NCBI GenBank assembly: GCA_001598975.1
Contig: BBXU01002764.1
Span: forward strand, 1 to 17,341
Direction: 5' to 3'
Length of the DNA stretch: 17,341 nucleotides
DNA from: Parachlorella kessleri
Taxonomy: Eukaryota > Chlorophyta > Trebouxiophyceae > Chlorellales > Chlorellaceae
A program made the position numbers and the translations under genes. This document shows, in pieces, positions 1-8,800 of this stretch. The notes under the pieces were generated by a model. That model saw only the letters and a list, made by a program, of their open reading frames with translations, ran no database searches and was not told the DNA's origin. Positions within the stretch are counted from its first letter, which is position 1, and the number at the start of each line of letters is the position of its first letter.

Positions 1-31
1 CCCCNCCCCCCCCCAAACCCCTGCAGCAGCC
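1..31. other. C-rich contig edge with ambiguous base
   Basis: The first 14 positions are all C except for an N at position 5. This looks like a sequencing or gap-edge artefact or a poly-C tract, so bases here should not be trusted. Nothing else is visible before the repeat array that follows. Confidence 0.6.
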
Positions 32-235
32 GCCTCATGGCCACATGTCTGCTCCAGCAAGCCGAATCTCCCCACAACTTGCTTGTAGTACAACTCCGAG
101 ATTGTGTGCGTCAGCAAGCCAAGCCTTCCCGCTCCGGGCATGCAGTATAGCCACAAGTTTATGTGCGTCATCAAGCCAAAGCCCCCACCCGCTGTCTGCA
201 GTACAACCCCGAGTTTGTGGCCCTCATCAAGGAGG
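32..235 (+). repeat. Degenerate 57-bp tandem array ending in a rhodanese exon
   Basis: Four imperfect copies lie head to tail. The shared block AGCAAGCC/ATCAAGCC starts at 56, 113 and 170, and its equivalent in the real exon starts at 226, giving spacings of 57, 57 and 56 bp. Three copies contain an AG dinucleotide followed by TAC or TAT (AG at 87-88, 144-145 and 200-201). The text after each AG translates in parallel as YNSEIVCVSK, YSHKFMCVIK and YNPEFVALIK. Only the last continues into a conserved rhodanese segment. The array therefore looks like a splice acceptor plus exon start copied upstream and then decayed. Confidence 0.7.
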
Positions 236-1264
236 CGGCAGCTGAGGGCAAGGCGGTGATCCTGGCGTGCGAAGCGGGCGGCACCATGGCCGCCACCACC
301 AACTTCCCCACCGGCAAGACCAGTCGGTCACTCAAGGGCTGCTGGCAGGTGGGGCAGGGGGGTAGGGGAGGGTGGGCTGCAGTCTTGACAGGGAAACGTT
401 GGGGTGTTGTACCACCAAGATGCCCCCAGCAGCGAGACCAGCCGGTCGCTCAGGGGGATGATGACAGGTAGGGCAGGGGTTTAGGGGAGGGTGGGGGGTT
501 TGACAGCTGTTCATGACATACCTACTGGCATGCTCTAGCGCACTCACGTCCAATGGCGGCACGGAGTGGTTGCTCAAGGGCTGCTGGCAGGGGAGGCAGG
601 GGGGGGGGGCACTCCTCGTAATGAACAAAGACTGGCTGGTTGTGCCACCAAATGCCCACACATGCTTGCTTGGGTGTGTGTCTGGAGAGACTGCTCTGCA
701 TCTCAGGCGCTGAAGCCTCTGGGCCTGACGACCTTGTGTAGCCTGCCAAAGGCGCTGTTTGTGGGTGCGGCGGTGCAGGTCATCCGCAGCGGAGCAGCCT
801 CCAAGTGTTACCACCTGGAAGGCGGTGTGTACAGGTGCGTTAGCCCCAGGCTGACATTGCCAAGTCTTCTTGTCTAGCCTCAGCACATTGGCATGTCAGT
901 GGCAATGCCTGCGGCTGGCAGCCGGCAGGTACGCCTGATGTCCTGAGCATCCCATTGGCACTCGGTAATGGTGGCAGGTACTGTGACGCGAGGGTTGTGG
1001 CCGAACTGGTAGTGGTACCCACAGGGCTAGATGCAAGTATGCTCTGGGTCCTGCCTGGGTTCTGCTCCAGAAGTTTTTTCCCCGAGACAAGCTGAAGCTG
1101 AGGCCACTGGAGGAGCATGTGCTATGTGGATTATCGTCTCTTAGTCATGCTCCCCCATGCTCCCCACGTGCAGGTGGTTTGCCAGCGGGCTGCCCATGAC
1201 GGGCGAGTACGACGGCAAGCAGGTGGGACGCACCCCTGCTGCCGTGGACGTGCAGCAGCAGTAG
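202..1264 (+). CDS. Rhodanese-like sulfurtransferase, 3' part of gene
   Basis: Likely product: a single-domain rhodanese, moving sulfur through a persulfide on an active-site cysteine; the substrate is unknown. Three exons can be joined: 202-348, then 707-834 (or 752-834, same frame), then 1174-1264 ending in TAG. Junctions are CAG|GTGGGG, ACAG|GTGCGT and GTGCAG|GTGG, and the last codon split, AG+G, gives the Arg of YRWF. Exon 1 carries NPEF and the active-site loop VILACEAGGTM, whose Cys is the candidate nucleophile, then SRSLKGCW. Exon 2 carries HLEGGVY. Exon 3 carries WFASGLPMTGEYDGKQVGRTP and ends in VDVQQQ. The ACxxGGT loop, the SRSL motif and HLEGG(V/I)Y-W match plant chloroplast rhodaneses of the STR10/STR11 type, which suggests a plastid location. 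The transit peptide and 5' exons are left of the window. The 752 acceptor brings the SRSL-HLEGG spacing closer to the family, whereas 707 has a more canonical TCTCAG acceptor. I saw no TGTAA signal within about 450 bp after the stop. Confidence 0.8.
318..625 (+). repeat. Three degenerate copies of a rhodanese exon end plus donor (118/124 bp period)
   Basis: The motif ctcaagggctgctggcagg at 331, at the end of the first rhodanese exon, reappears as ctcaggggg... at 449 and almost perfectly at 573. Flanking text is also shared: gaccag at 318 and 436, and the G-rich aggggagggtggg after the first two. Only the first copy has the CAG|GTGGGG donor in the right frame. The third has lost GT (CAG|GGGAGG). 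All lie in or at the edge of the first intron of this gene, so this is a decayed tandem triplication of an exon-intron boundary. Confidence 0.65.
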
Positions 1265-1290
1265 CGTGCCATGGTGCCACACCCCAGCTG

Positions 1291-1350
1291 AGGGCTGGTG
1301 GCCTGAGGTCCTAAGGGCGGAGGGCTGATGGCCTGAGGTCCTAAGGGCAG
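1291..1350 (+). repeat. 30-bp perfect-register tandem duplication
   Basis: Positions 1291-1320 and 1321-1350 are two adjacent 30-bp units, both reading agggctg-tggcctgaggtc and then ctaagggc, with only a few mismatches. They lie 27 bp after the rhodanese stop codon, in the presumed 3' UTR. Confidence 0.85.
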
Positions 1351-1402
1351 ACGTTGGGCCAGCAGCAGGAAGGTTCTTTGGGATGCCACTGCATGTTGAA
1401 AT

Positions 1403-1509
1403 AGGTTGGGTCACTAAACTTTTGCTGGTATACTGTGTGGGTGACTATGTTTATACAGGTTGGGGCACCAAATTGCCCTGGTGGGTGTGTGGGTGATTAT
1501 GTTTATAGC
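1403..1509 (+). repeat. 54-bp degenerate tandem duplication
   Basis: Two units begin with aggttggg at 1403 and 1457 and end with gtgtgggtga(c/t)tatgtttata. The second unit contains small differences. It lies in the presumed 3' flank of the rhodanese gene, and no coding role is visible. Confidence 0.7.
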
Positions 1510-2710
1510 TTCTCCAAATGGGCAGGTGCCTTACATGTCTGCATCGGCACTGTGCTGCCTCTCCAATCCGCCAATTAGTTGCGGATGTCTGGAGGTGTGA
1601 TGACAGGGACATTTGATATCAACCTGTGATCGAAAAGGGCGATGCCCTACAATTGAGTGTCGATGTACTGGTGTGAACACCCCATTTTCCCAGACGATTG
1701 AAACACAGTGAAGCTCTTCAGCCTTGTTAAGGGTGCCAGGACGGTCATGCGGTACTGCAGCAAAGGAATGTCAGCGGACGGCCAATGCTGACTCAATTGG
1801 CTGCTTACCACTTGCGCAAGCGCACCTGGGTAGAAACAGTGAAGCTAGCCCAGCCTTATGTTCGCGCACTTGGCCTCAGCATCGGCTGTTTACAAGGCTT
1901 CCTCCTTTGTCGGGCTCGGCAACATCACCTGACCTCAGGGCGGAGAGATCTTCTTGCTTAAACATGTTTACAGAAGCCAGCAGGACATGTCAGTTGCATG
2001 CACCAGTGTCGCTCGACAAGTGTGCGTCCTTTGTCAAAGAAGAGTCGTCATGTGCTGTAGTGAACCTGTCGCTACCCAACGGAGGTTGGCGGCGCCCTCC
2101 TGTGCCTATGCCAGCAGGTGGCAGCTTGTACCCGTGGTGGCCTATTAAACCTTGGCGGTTCCAGCTCCAGACAGTCAGGGCCTTGTCTTGTGCACCCACC
2201 CCTGTCACTTGCCCTCCTGACAAGACATGAATCACCACGGACGCTCAACTACTTTCGTGCGTTATCGAACTTTAAAAGCAGGAAGCAAGGAGCTGGGCCT
2301 CTTGTTCAGACACACAACATACGGTTGACCGAGTCAACCCAGGTTTTGAGCTTTGATGCCAGTGGAGCTGCATCCTGCCAATAGAGGGCACCAGGTCATG
2401 GGGTTGCAAACTGCGCAGCTCAGCCAGTGACAACCCAGCCAACTGCAAACAACAACGGCAGAGCGGACTTTGGCACGTCCGATAGCGGTTCAAGGGACAG
2501 GGCAACAGCATTTGACGCGTATTGCTATTTGAAGTGACCTGTGAGATGTCAGGCAGAAGGGCCGCCTGCAGTGGTATCATGAGATACCATGGATCTACGG
2601 GTCCCACCACGGTAAGGAGGGTGTCAGGTTGCTGGTGGGTGGGCTATGGGTCAAGCTTCACGTGCCTGGTCCACCTGAGCAACCTCCTTAGTTGTGCACG
2701 ACCGTGTTTG

Positions 2711-2718
2711 TGACGTCA
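2711..2718. promoter_or_regulatory. TGACGTCA palindrome (CRE/bZIP-type site)
   Basis: A perfect 8-bp palindrome TGACGTCA lies 96 bp upstream of the proposed NIT2-like start codon. This is the classic binding core for bZIP factors of the CREB/TGA class. Its position in the proximal promoter or 5' leader makes a regulatory role plausible, but a single 8-mer is weak evidence. Confidence 0.35.
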
Positions 2719-2803
2719 TGCTCTTGGTATGAAAAACTTTCTGTACCCGGCATGAGGGGCTGCTGAACCCTCGCCGGCGCTCTTTGGCCCCGTCTCAGCG
2801 GTG

Positions 2804-2833
2804 ATGAGCTTCGATGAACGGCTTCGCAGCTAG
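2804..2833 (+). promoter_or_regulatory. uORF overlapping the NIT2-like start codon
   Basis: An ATG at 2804 opens a frame of nine codons and a TAG (2831-2833), in a different frame from the main ATG at 2814, which lies inside it. The upstream ATG has a purine at -3 (G), while the main ATG has T at -3. If both are in the mRNA, ribosomes must scan past a better-placed start. This could lower or regulate synthesis of the transcription factor. If the transcript starts between the two ATGs, the uORF does not exist. Confidence 0.4.
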
Positions 2834-5800
2834 CACGCCGTTCTCCCCAGCAGCTCCCCCGAGCCTGTTGGAGCGTGTTGCAAAGGCGGTCACAGATTTC
2901 AATGCCCAGTTCAATTCCCCACACGCTGGAGCGCTCTCCCAGGTGCGTGCGCCGTCTGTGGGGAGTTGGGTCATGCATGTGTAGCGCCGGGCGCCCTCAT
3001 CTTATGTCAGCCTCGTGCGTGCCCTACTCGCGCAGGTATGGCTGCCAGAGGTGGCCGAGGATGGAGGCATCGTCCTGGGCACCCAGGTACGCTAGGATAG
3101 TCTGTGGCAGCCCAGCAGCGCCTTGTGCCCGCCTTGAGCAACTGTGTTGCAGCCACCATCCATCGCAAGTGAGCATAGGTCTGCAAGCAGTGTGTGAGGC
3201 TTGAGTCAAGCGAGGGGAGGAACAGGCGCCCAGGTCCTGAAAGTGCTAGGCAGGGCTTGGCAGTGTTGAGGCACACGCGCGCGCCCACAGATGGTTGGTC
3301 GTGAGGAGCCATCCAAGCACGAATACTCTTAAACTGGTCCCGGCGCTGGCGCTGCCGTACAGGGTTTGCCGTACTCAATCAGCGGCACCGGCGACTTGTT
3401 GGCGCTGTTCCGCTGCATCTCGTGCAAGTACAAGTTTTCCACGGACCTGACAAAGCCGCAGCTGATGGGCGCGGGTGAGCCTGGGAAGCAGCAACCACCT
3501 TGCTCAGGGCTAGCTAGCACTGGGGCTGAGGCCTGCTGACGTGCGCAGCTGGGCAGCCTCTAGAAGCCTACTGACCGCTGGTTTGGCTCTGCCAACGGGT
3601 CTTTGGTTGTGATTTACTGGTTGGGGGCCACCTTGTGGTGGTCGGTTACGGTCACAGAAATGGCGGCAGCAGGACATCAGGAAGCCCAGCAGGATGGTTT
3701 CGGTGCTCGGTGGACCTGGGTCACGCATTTACCAGACGAAGCGCCGGGAACTGTGCCGGGGATGGCGTGCTGGCACGCGATGTAGGATCTGTTGTACCTG
3801 GGGTGTCGTCCTCAAGTGCTGTACGAACCACTGCATGGCTCACCAAATTCCGTTCTCCCTGCCGCAGTTGGCCGCGTGTTCACCAGCGGCGAGCCGGAGA
3901 TGAGCCACAACGTGCAGCAGTACGACCGCGCGGTCTTCCTGCGGGCGGCAGAGGCGCAGCGCTGCCGGGTCGCCGCGGCGGTCTTCATGCCGCTGTACGC
4001 GGCCGCCAAGCGCGACTGCGTGCTCGGAGTCTTCGAGGTGGCCTTCACCGAGGGCGATGTGCTCTTCCCTGCTGTGGTGGACTGGCTCAGGTAAGGGAAT
4101 ATTCCCGCGGATACCCTCGTTGCATGTGGGTGGGATGTGTGCCCGTTGGCCGCTGGAGACTACGCGGCTTTTCCCTGTTGTGATTGGGTGACATAGGTGG
4201 CAAGCCCCTTGGGGAGTGCAGCTGTGGACACAAGCGGAGCAAGGCTGCCGGTGCTGGCACTGGGTTGCTGCTGGTTGCCCGGTCTGGGCGGGGTGGTGAT
4301 GGCACTAGGAGTTGTACCTGGGGCATGGCGTCTTCGGGGTCTGTTGGTGCCTCCTGGCTAGGTCGTCGGTGTCATTATTGAGGGACCCCTGGCAGAGATT
4401 TGAAGTGGCTGCGAGCCGATGTAATCAAGTTGTGTATAAGAGGTTTTACTAAATTAGCCGCGGTGACCCTGAAATTAAGGCCGGCCTGCCTGGTTTGGGA
4501 TCCAGCAGCTAGGGCCGCACTGAGCCAATGTACGTCTGGCTGGCAGGGTCAGTGCATCGTTGAGGACTGTGGGTTCTCAGGGCTGCCAGTCAAGTGGACT
4601 CAGACGGTCGAGTCATCCTGGCCCTGCCCGCTGTGCAGGTGCTGCCTTCGTGAGGCTGACCTGTATACCGCCGACGTGGACAAGCACATGTATGCTGGGG
4701 GCCTGCGCCAGATGCCGCCCGAGTACAATGTGTCGGCCTTTGAGTCGGGCACTGCGGCCGTCCTGCAGCACCGGCAGCAGCAAGCGGCCGCGGCGGACGT
4801 GGCTGCCGGCCAGCGAAGGGCAAGTGAAGGAGGAGGTGGGAATGGTGGCAGGCCGGGTAGCATGGCACTGCCGCCCTCCCTGCCCTACCAATCGGCCGGA
4901 GCTGTCCAGCAGCAGCAGCGGCCGCGGTCGGCGCTTACAGCGGAGGTTGACCAGGCCGCGTCGCCGGCAGTAAGGGCGGGCGGTGTGCCTGCTGCGGCAG
5001 AGAAGGAGCAGCAGGAAGCGCAGCCAGCAGGGCGGGCAGAGCGTGTGGCGCTTGCGCCCTCCCCTGCTGCACGGCCCAGCCGGTCGGACCCCTCATCTGC
5101 TCGCACCACGACCGCGTCTGGCGGGCAGCAGGCACAGCAGCAGCAGGGGCCGCGGCCGCAGGCAGCACTAACCAGAGTGGCCCCAGCGCAGCAAATGCAG
5201 CGAGCAGAGCAGCCAGCGCCTGGGCTAGGTGTGGCCTCCAGTGGCCACTGCCCAGCTGCCAGCCCTGTTGCATCAGAGCAGCAGCAAGCGGCCGGGCAAG
5301 GGGAGGAGGAGGCTGCGCCTGCGCTGGGCTGGGAGGGCCAGCAGGCTGCTACTGCCCGCAAGCGGAAGGGCTCCCCCTCAGGTGCCGCCGCCGCCGCGCC
5401 TGATGGTCTGCCACCACGGCAGCGGCCGTGGCAAGGCTCTGAGGAGCAGCAGCGACAGCAGCTGGGCCAGCACTTGGATGGGCCAGCAGAGCAGCAGCAG
5501 CAGCAAGTCCAGCAGCAGCACCGGCAGCGGCAAGGGGATTGTGGAAGCGTAGAAGCTGCTGAGCCCGCGGTGGCCTGCGCCTGTGCAGCAGACAGCGGTG
5601 GCGACATGAGGGACGAAGATGGGGAGGTGGTGCAGCCGGCAAAGCCCCTCCCGCCATTGCTGCACCTCGGGAGCGACCCCCTCCGGCCGCCATCTCGCCA
5701 ACACCAGCAGCAGCGGCGGCCGCCACCAGGCTCTGGAAGCAACGGCCTTGTGGAGAGTAGCGGTGCGCCGGGCTCGGGCACCGCGGACGGCCCTGCCTCG

Positions 5801-8800
5801 ATACATGCTCACCACTCACCGGGGGCGCATGAGGGCGCGCTGCCGGGCGCGGCGGGCGGGGCTTTTGAGGGCTCAGGACGCAGCAGCAACACCGACAACA
5901 AGCCGACCCTCGGCGGCAGCAGCAACCCATCCAGCCGGCCACCCAGCGGACCCAGCAGCAACCCGTCCAGCCGGCGGGTGAGCAATCCCAGCAGCAACCC
6001 CTCCAGCCAGCCGAGCCGGCCATCTCAGCAGCCGCCAGAGAAGGCCCGAGCCCAGGGTGCTAGCCAGGAGACCCTTGCCAAGCAGCCGCCATCTGCTGCT
6101 GTGCAGCTGCAGCGGCCGGCGGATGGCCTACACCCCAGCCACGAAGGCGGGCATGGGGAGCCCCGCGCTTGGCAGCTTCAGCTGGGAGGGACGAGTGGGT
6201 CAGGACCAATCACCCGCCCTGGCTCTGCCCCCGCTGTTGGTGGCGCGTCCTCTGCGGTCTGGGCGGACGTGCGTAAGCGGCCGAGTGCCGGCGGCCTGGA
6301 GGCATTTGGCTCGGGCCTGCAGCTGGCGGCGCTTGGTGGCGTCGGTGGGGGCGGCAGCGGCTCGGGGATGCCCAGCCCGGTCACTAGACAAGCGGGCGCC
6401 CTGCCTTCGCAGGTGGGCTCGTGTGTTGCCTAGCTGTTCTCTAGTTTCTCTTGAGATAGCGTTGCTCTGGTAATTTGGGTTCTCTGCAGGGAGGGTTCTG
6501 CCTTGAACGCTTCCCCAGCCCTCGTATGGGTTGTTGCAATTGAAATAAAGGGGGGCTTGCAGCTATAAGATGCGGTGGGGGACACCCTTTAAAGGGGCTT
6601 TGCAGTGTGGTCATTGCAAGATTTTGTAGGCACCTATGTGCTGTGGCCTCTGCTGTGCTCAAGTGCCTCGAGGTGAGCTTGATTGATGGCTGGGGTTTGA
6701 GCGTCGTGGATGTGAAGCTGCCAGTCAGGTGTGATGTTGTCCTTCTATTTTGTACAGGTGGGCTCAGCAAGGGCAGTCTCGCTCAGTCCCCCGCTGGCCG
6801 CCACGCTGGCCGCCATGCTGGCACCACTTCAGGCACAGCAGCAGGCAGCAGGCTCGGCAGCTTTGGCCCCGCTGGCCGCAGGCTCGAGCCGGCTGCCGCC
6901 CATGCAGCAGCAGGAGGCGGCGGCGGGGGCAGCGCTGCTGGCGCCCGCCGTTGCAACAGCGGCGGCGCTACGGTCGCAGCAGGGGCTGCCAAATCAAGCT
7001 GGGCCTGGCATGTCTTCTGTACTGCCGGGGGGCACCCTCACGGTGGTTCAGCAGCCGGGAGCGGGGGCGCTGCACATGATGCCGCAGCAGCTGCAGGGCG
7101 GCGCCGGCGCCGCCGCTGACATGTCGCGCCTGGGCAGCGCGGGGGCCGGTCTTGCTGAGATGGCGAGGATCGGCAGTGGCGGCGTGGGCCAGAAGAATCT
7201 CACGCTGGAAGACCTGCAGGTAAGGCCGGCTTGGGGGAATATTCCCTAGCTATCTTCCTGTTGTGTGAAAGACTGGCGGCGTGGGCCAGAAGAACCTTAC
7301 GCTGGAAGACCTGCAGGTAAGGCCGGCTTGGGGGAATAGTACCTAGCTATCTTCGTGTTGTGTAAAAGACCGGCGGTGTGGCCCAGAAGAATCTCCCGAT
7401 GGAAGGCCTGCAGGGGGGCGGCTTGGAACTATGTTTCCCTACCTAACTTCTCCTTGCATGGAAGATTGCAAGGCTGCAGCCAACAGCGGCGGGGTTGCCG
7501 CCACTGGCACCTGGTTGCATGTTCAGGGAATCACCCATGAGTGTTTGAGAGCAACTGCTCAAGTGTAGGAACTGCTGCGCTGTAGCTTGCTGGCTGCCTT
7601 GGCCTGAAGGTCGTTGTCTGCAGAGGAGACCAACCCATGCAGGGTGGGGTGGCTAGGTGCCAGCCTTGGAGGTGGGATGTGCTTGGTGTAGGAAAACATG
7701 GGAGCTGAGTAGTTGCATGTTAACTCGTGCTCGTCTTGCCGTACCTCTCGTGGCGGGCCTCCTCTTGTTGGTAAGAAGCAGTATCTGTTGTGCTTGCCTG
7801 CAGCCACACTTTGGGTATGGGCTCAAGGAGGCGGCCTCGCGGCTTGGCATCTGCCCCACCACGCTCAAGCGCACTTGCAGGTAGGGGCACAGCAGCTGTG
7901 GTAGGGGCACAGCATCGATGGTGCCCTGAAGGGCGATGGCATCTCAGTCCGTCGCTTGGTTGCTCTGGCAAGCTGCATGTGCTGTGTTTTAGACTGCCCA
8001 GTGTCACATGGTAGAGAGGAGCGGGGTCATGGTGTGCGGGCTTGCAGCGGGCCATGGATGCTTGGAGGCGGTGTGGTACCAGGGCTCATACCTTGCTTGC
8101 CTTGGCTTGGCATGGTGGAGACTGCGCCTGCTTGGTGATCCTCCTGCATGCCCGTACAGAAAAGCAGCATAGCCTGCTTCCCGCCAGTGTTGTCAGCTGG
8201 CAGCTGTCGCCGCCACCCCACCAGTTTCCGTGGCGCTTTGTTTCTCCTGCAGGCGCCTTGGGATATCCCGCTGGCCTCGGCGGCAGCTGGTGCGCCTGAC
8301 TAAGCAGCACATGGCCGCAGCCAAGGTGCAGATGGACCCCCACCAGCAGCAGCCGGACGGCGCGCGGCCGCAGTCAGCCAGCGACGGCAGCGGCGGCGGC
8401 GAGCCGCCGCCGCAGCTGCCGCTGCGGCCTGCGGCTGCGGGGGCGCTGGCGGCACCGGCGGCAGCCAGCCCTGCGCTGCTGCTGGCGCTGCAGCAGGCTC
8501 AGCACCAAGGCGCCGGCGGGGTGCAGGGCACACAGGACGGGCGTGAGGCCGGAGCCTCGCCCGGAGGCCCCTCTGGCCGCACCAGCGTCCCCCTGGGGCC
8601 GCTCGTCACCTCGCCCTCCCTTCACCAGCAGCTACTGCAGCTACAGCAGCAGCAGGGCCAGGTCCCGAGCCCGGCCCTCGGCCACCAGCCACCCTTTGGG
8701 GGACAGCAGCAGCATCAGCCGCAGCCGCAGCAGGAGCGGCAGCCTGGCGCCAGCGTGGCCCTTCAGCTGACGCCCACGCAGCTGCAAGTGCTGCAGCAGC

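Larger units (their letters stand above)
1265..2813. other. Non-coding region: rhodanese 3' flank and upstream region of the RWP-RK gene
   Basis: No exon with a recognisable protein family is visible on either strand. The left part should be the 3' UTR of the rhodanese gene and holds two short tandem duplications. The right part should hold the promoter and 5' leader of the NIT2-like gene. An open frame at 1724-2230 (168 codons) has no recognisable motif or splice partner and is not called. The transcription start of the downstream gene cannot be placed, and an upstream non-coding exon is possible. Confidence 0.6.

Noticed and set aside
1724..2230. 168-codon plus-strand open frame between the rhodanese and NIT2-like genes
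   Set aside because: No family motif, no matching splice partners, and composition like its non-coding surroundings. It could lie in a long 5' leader, but there is no positive evidence for a protein.
2905..2920. tRNA B-box-like GTTCAATTCC
   Set aside because: Lies within exon 1 of the NIT2-like gene. No A box, acceptor stem or anticodon arm could be found around it.
3785..4345. Similar phrases TTGTACCTGGGG at about 3792 and 4313 in introns 3 and 4
   Set aside because: The shared stretch is short and does not extend, so it was not called as a repeat.
4885..5781. 298-codon minus-strand open frame opposite the Gln-rich exon
   Set aside because: It mirrors CAG/GCx repeats (giving runs of C, A and P) and overlaps a well-supported sense exon; a compositional by-product.
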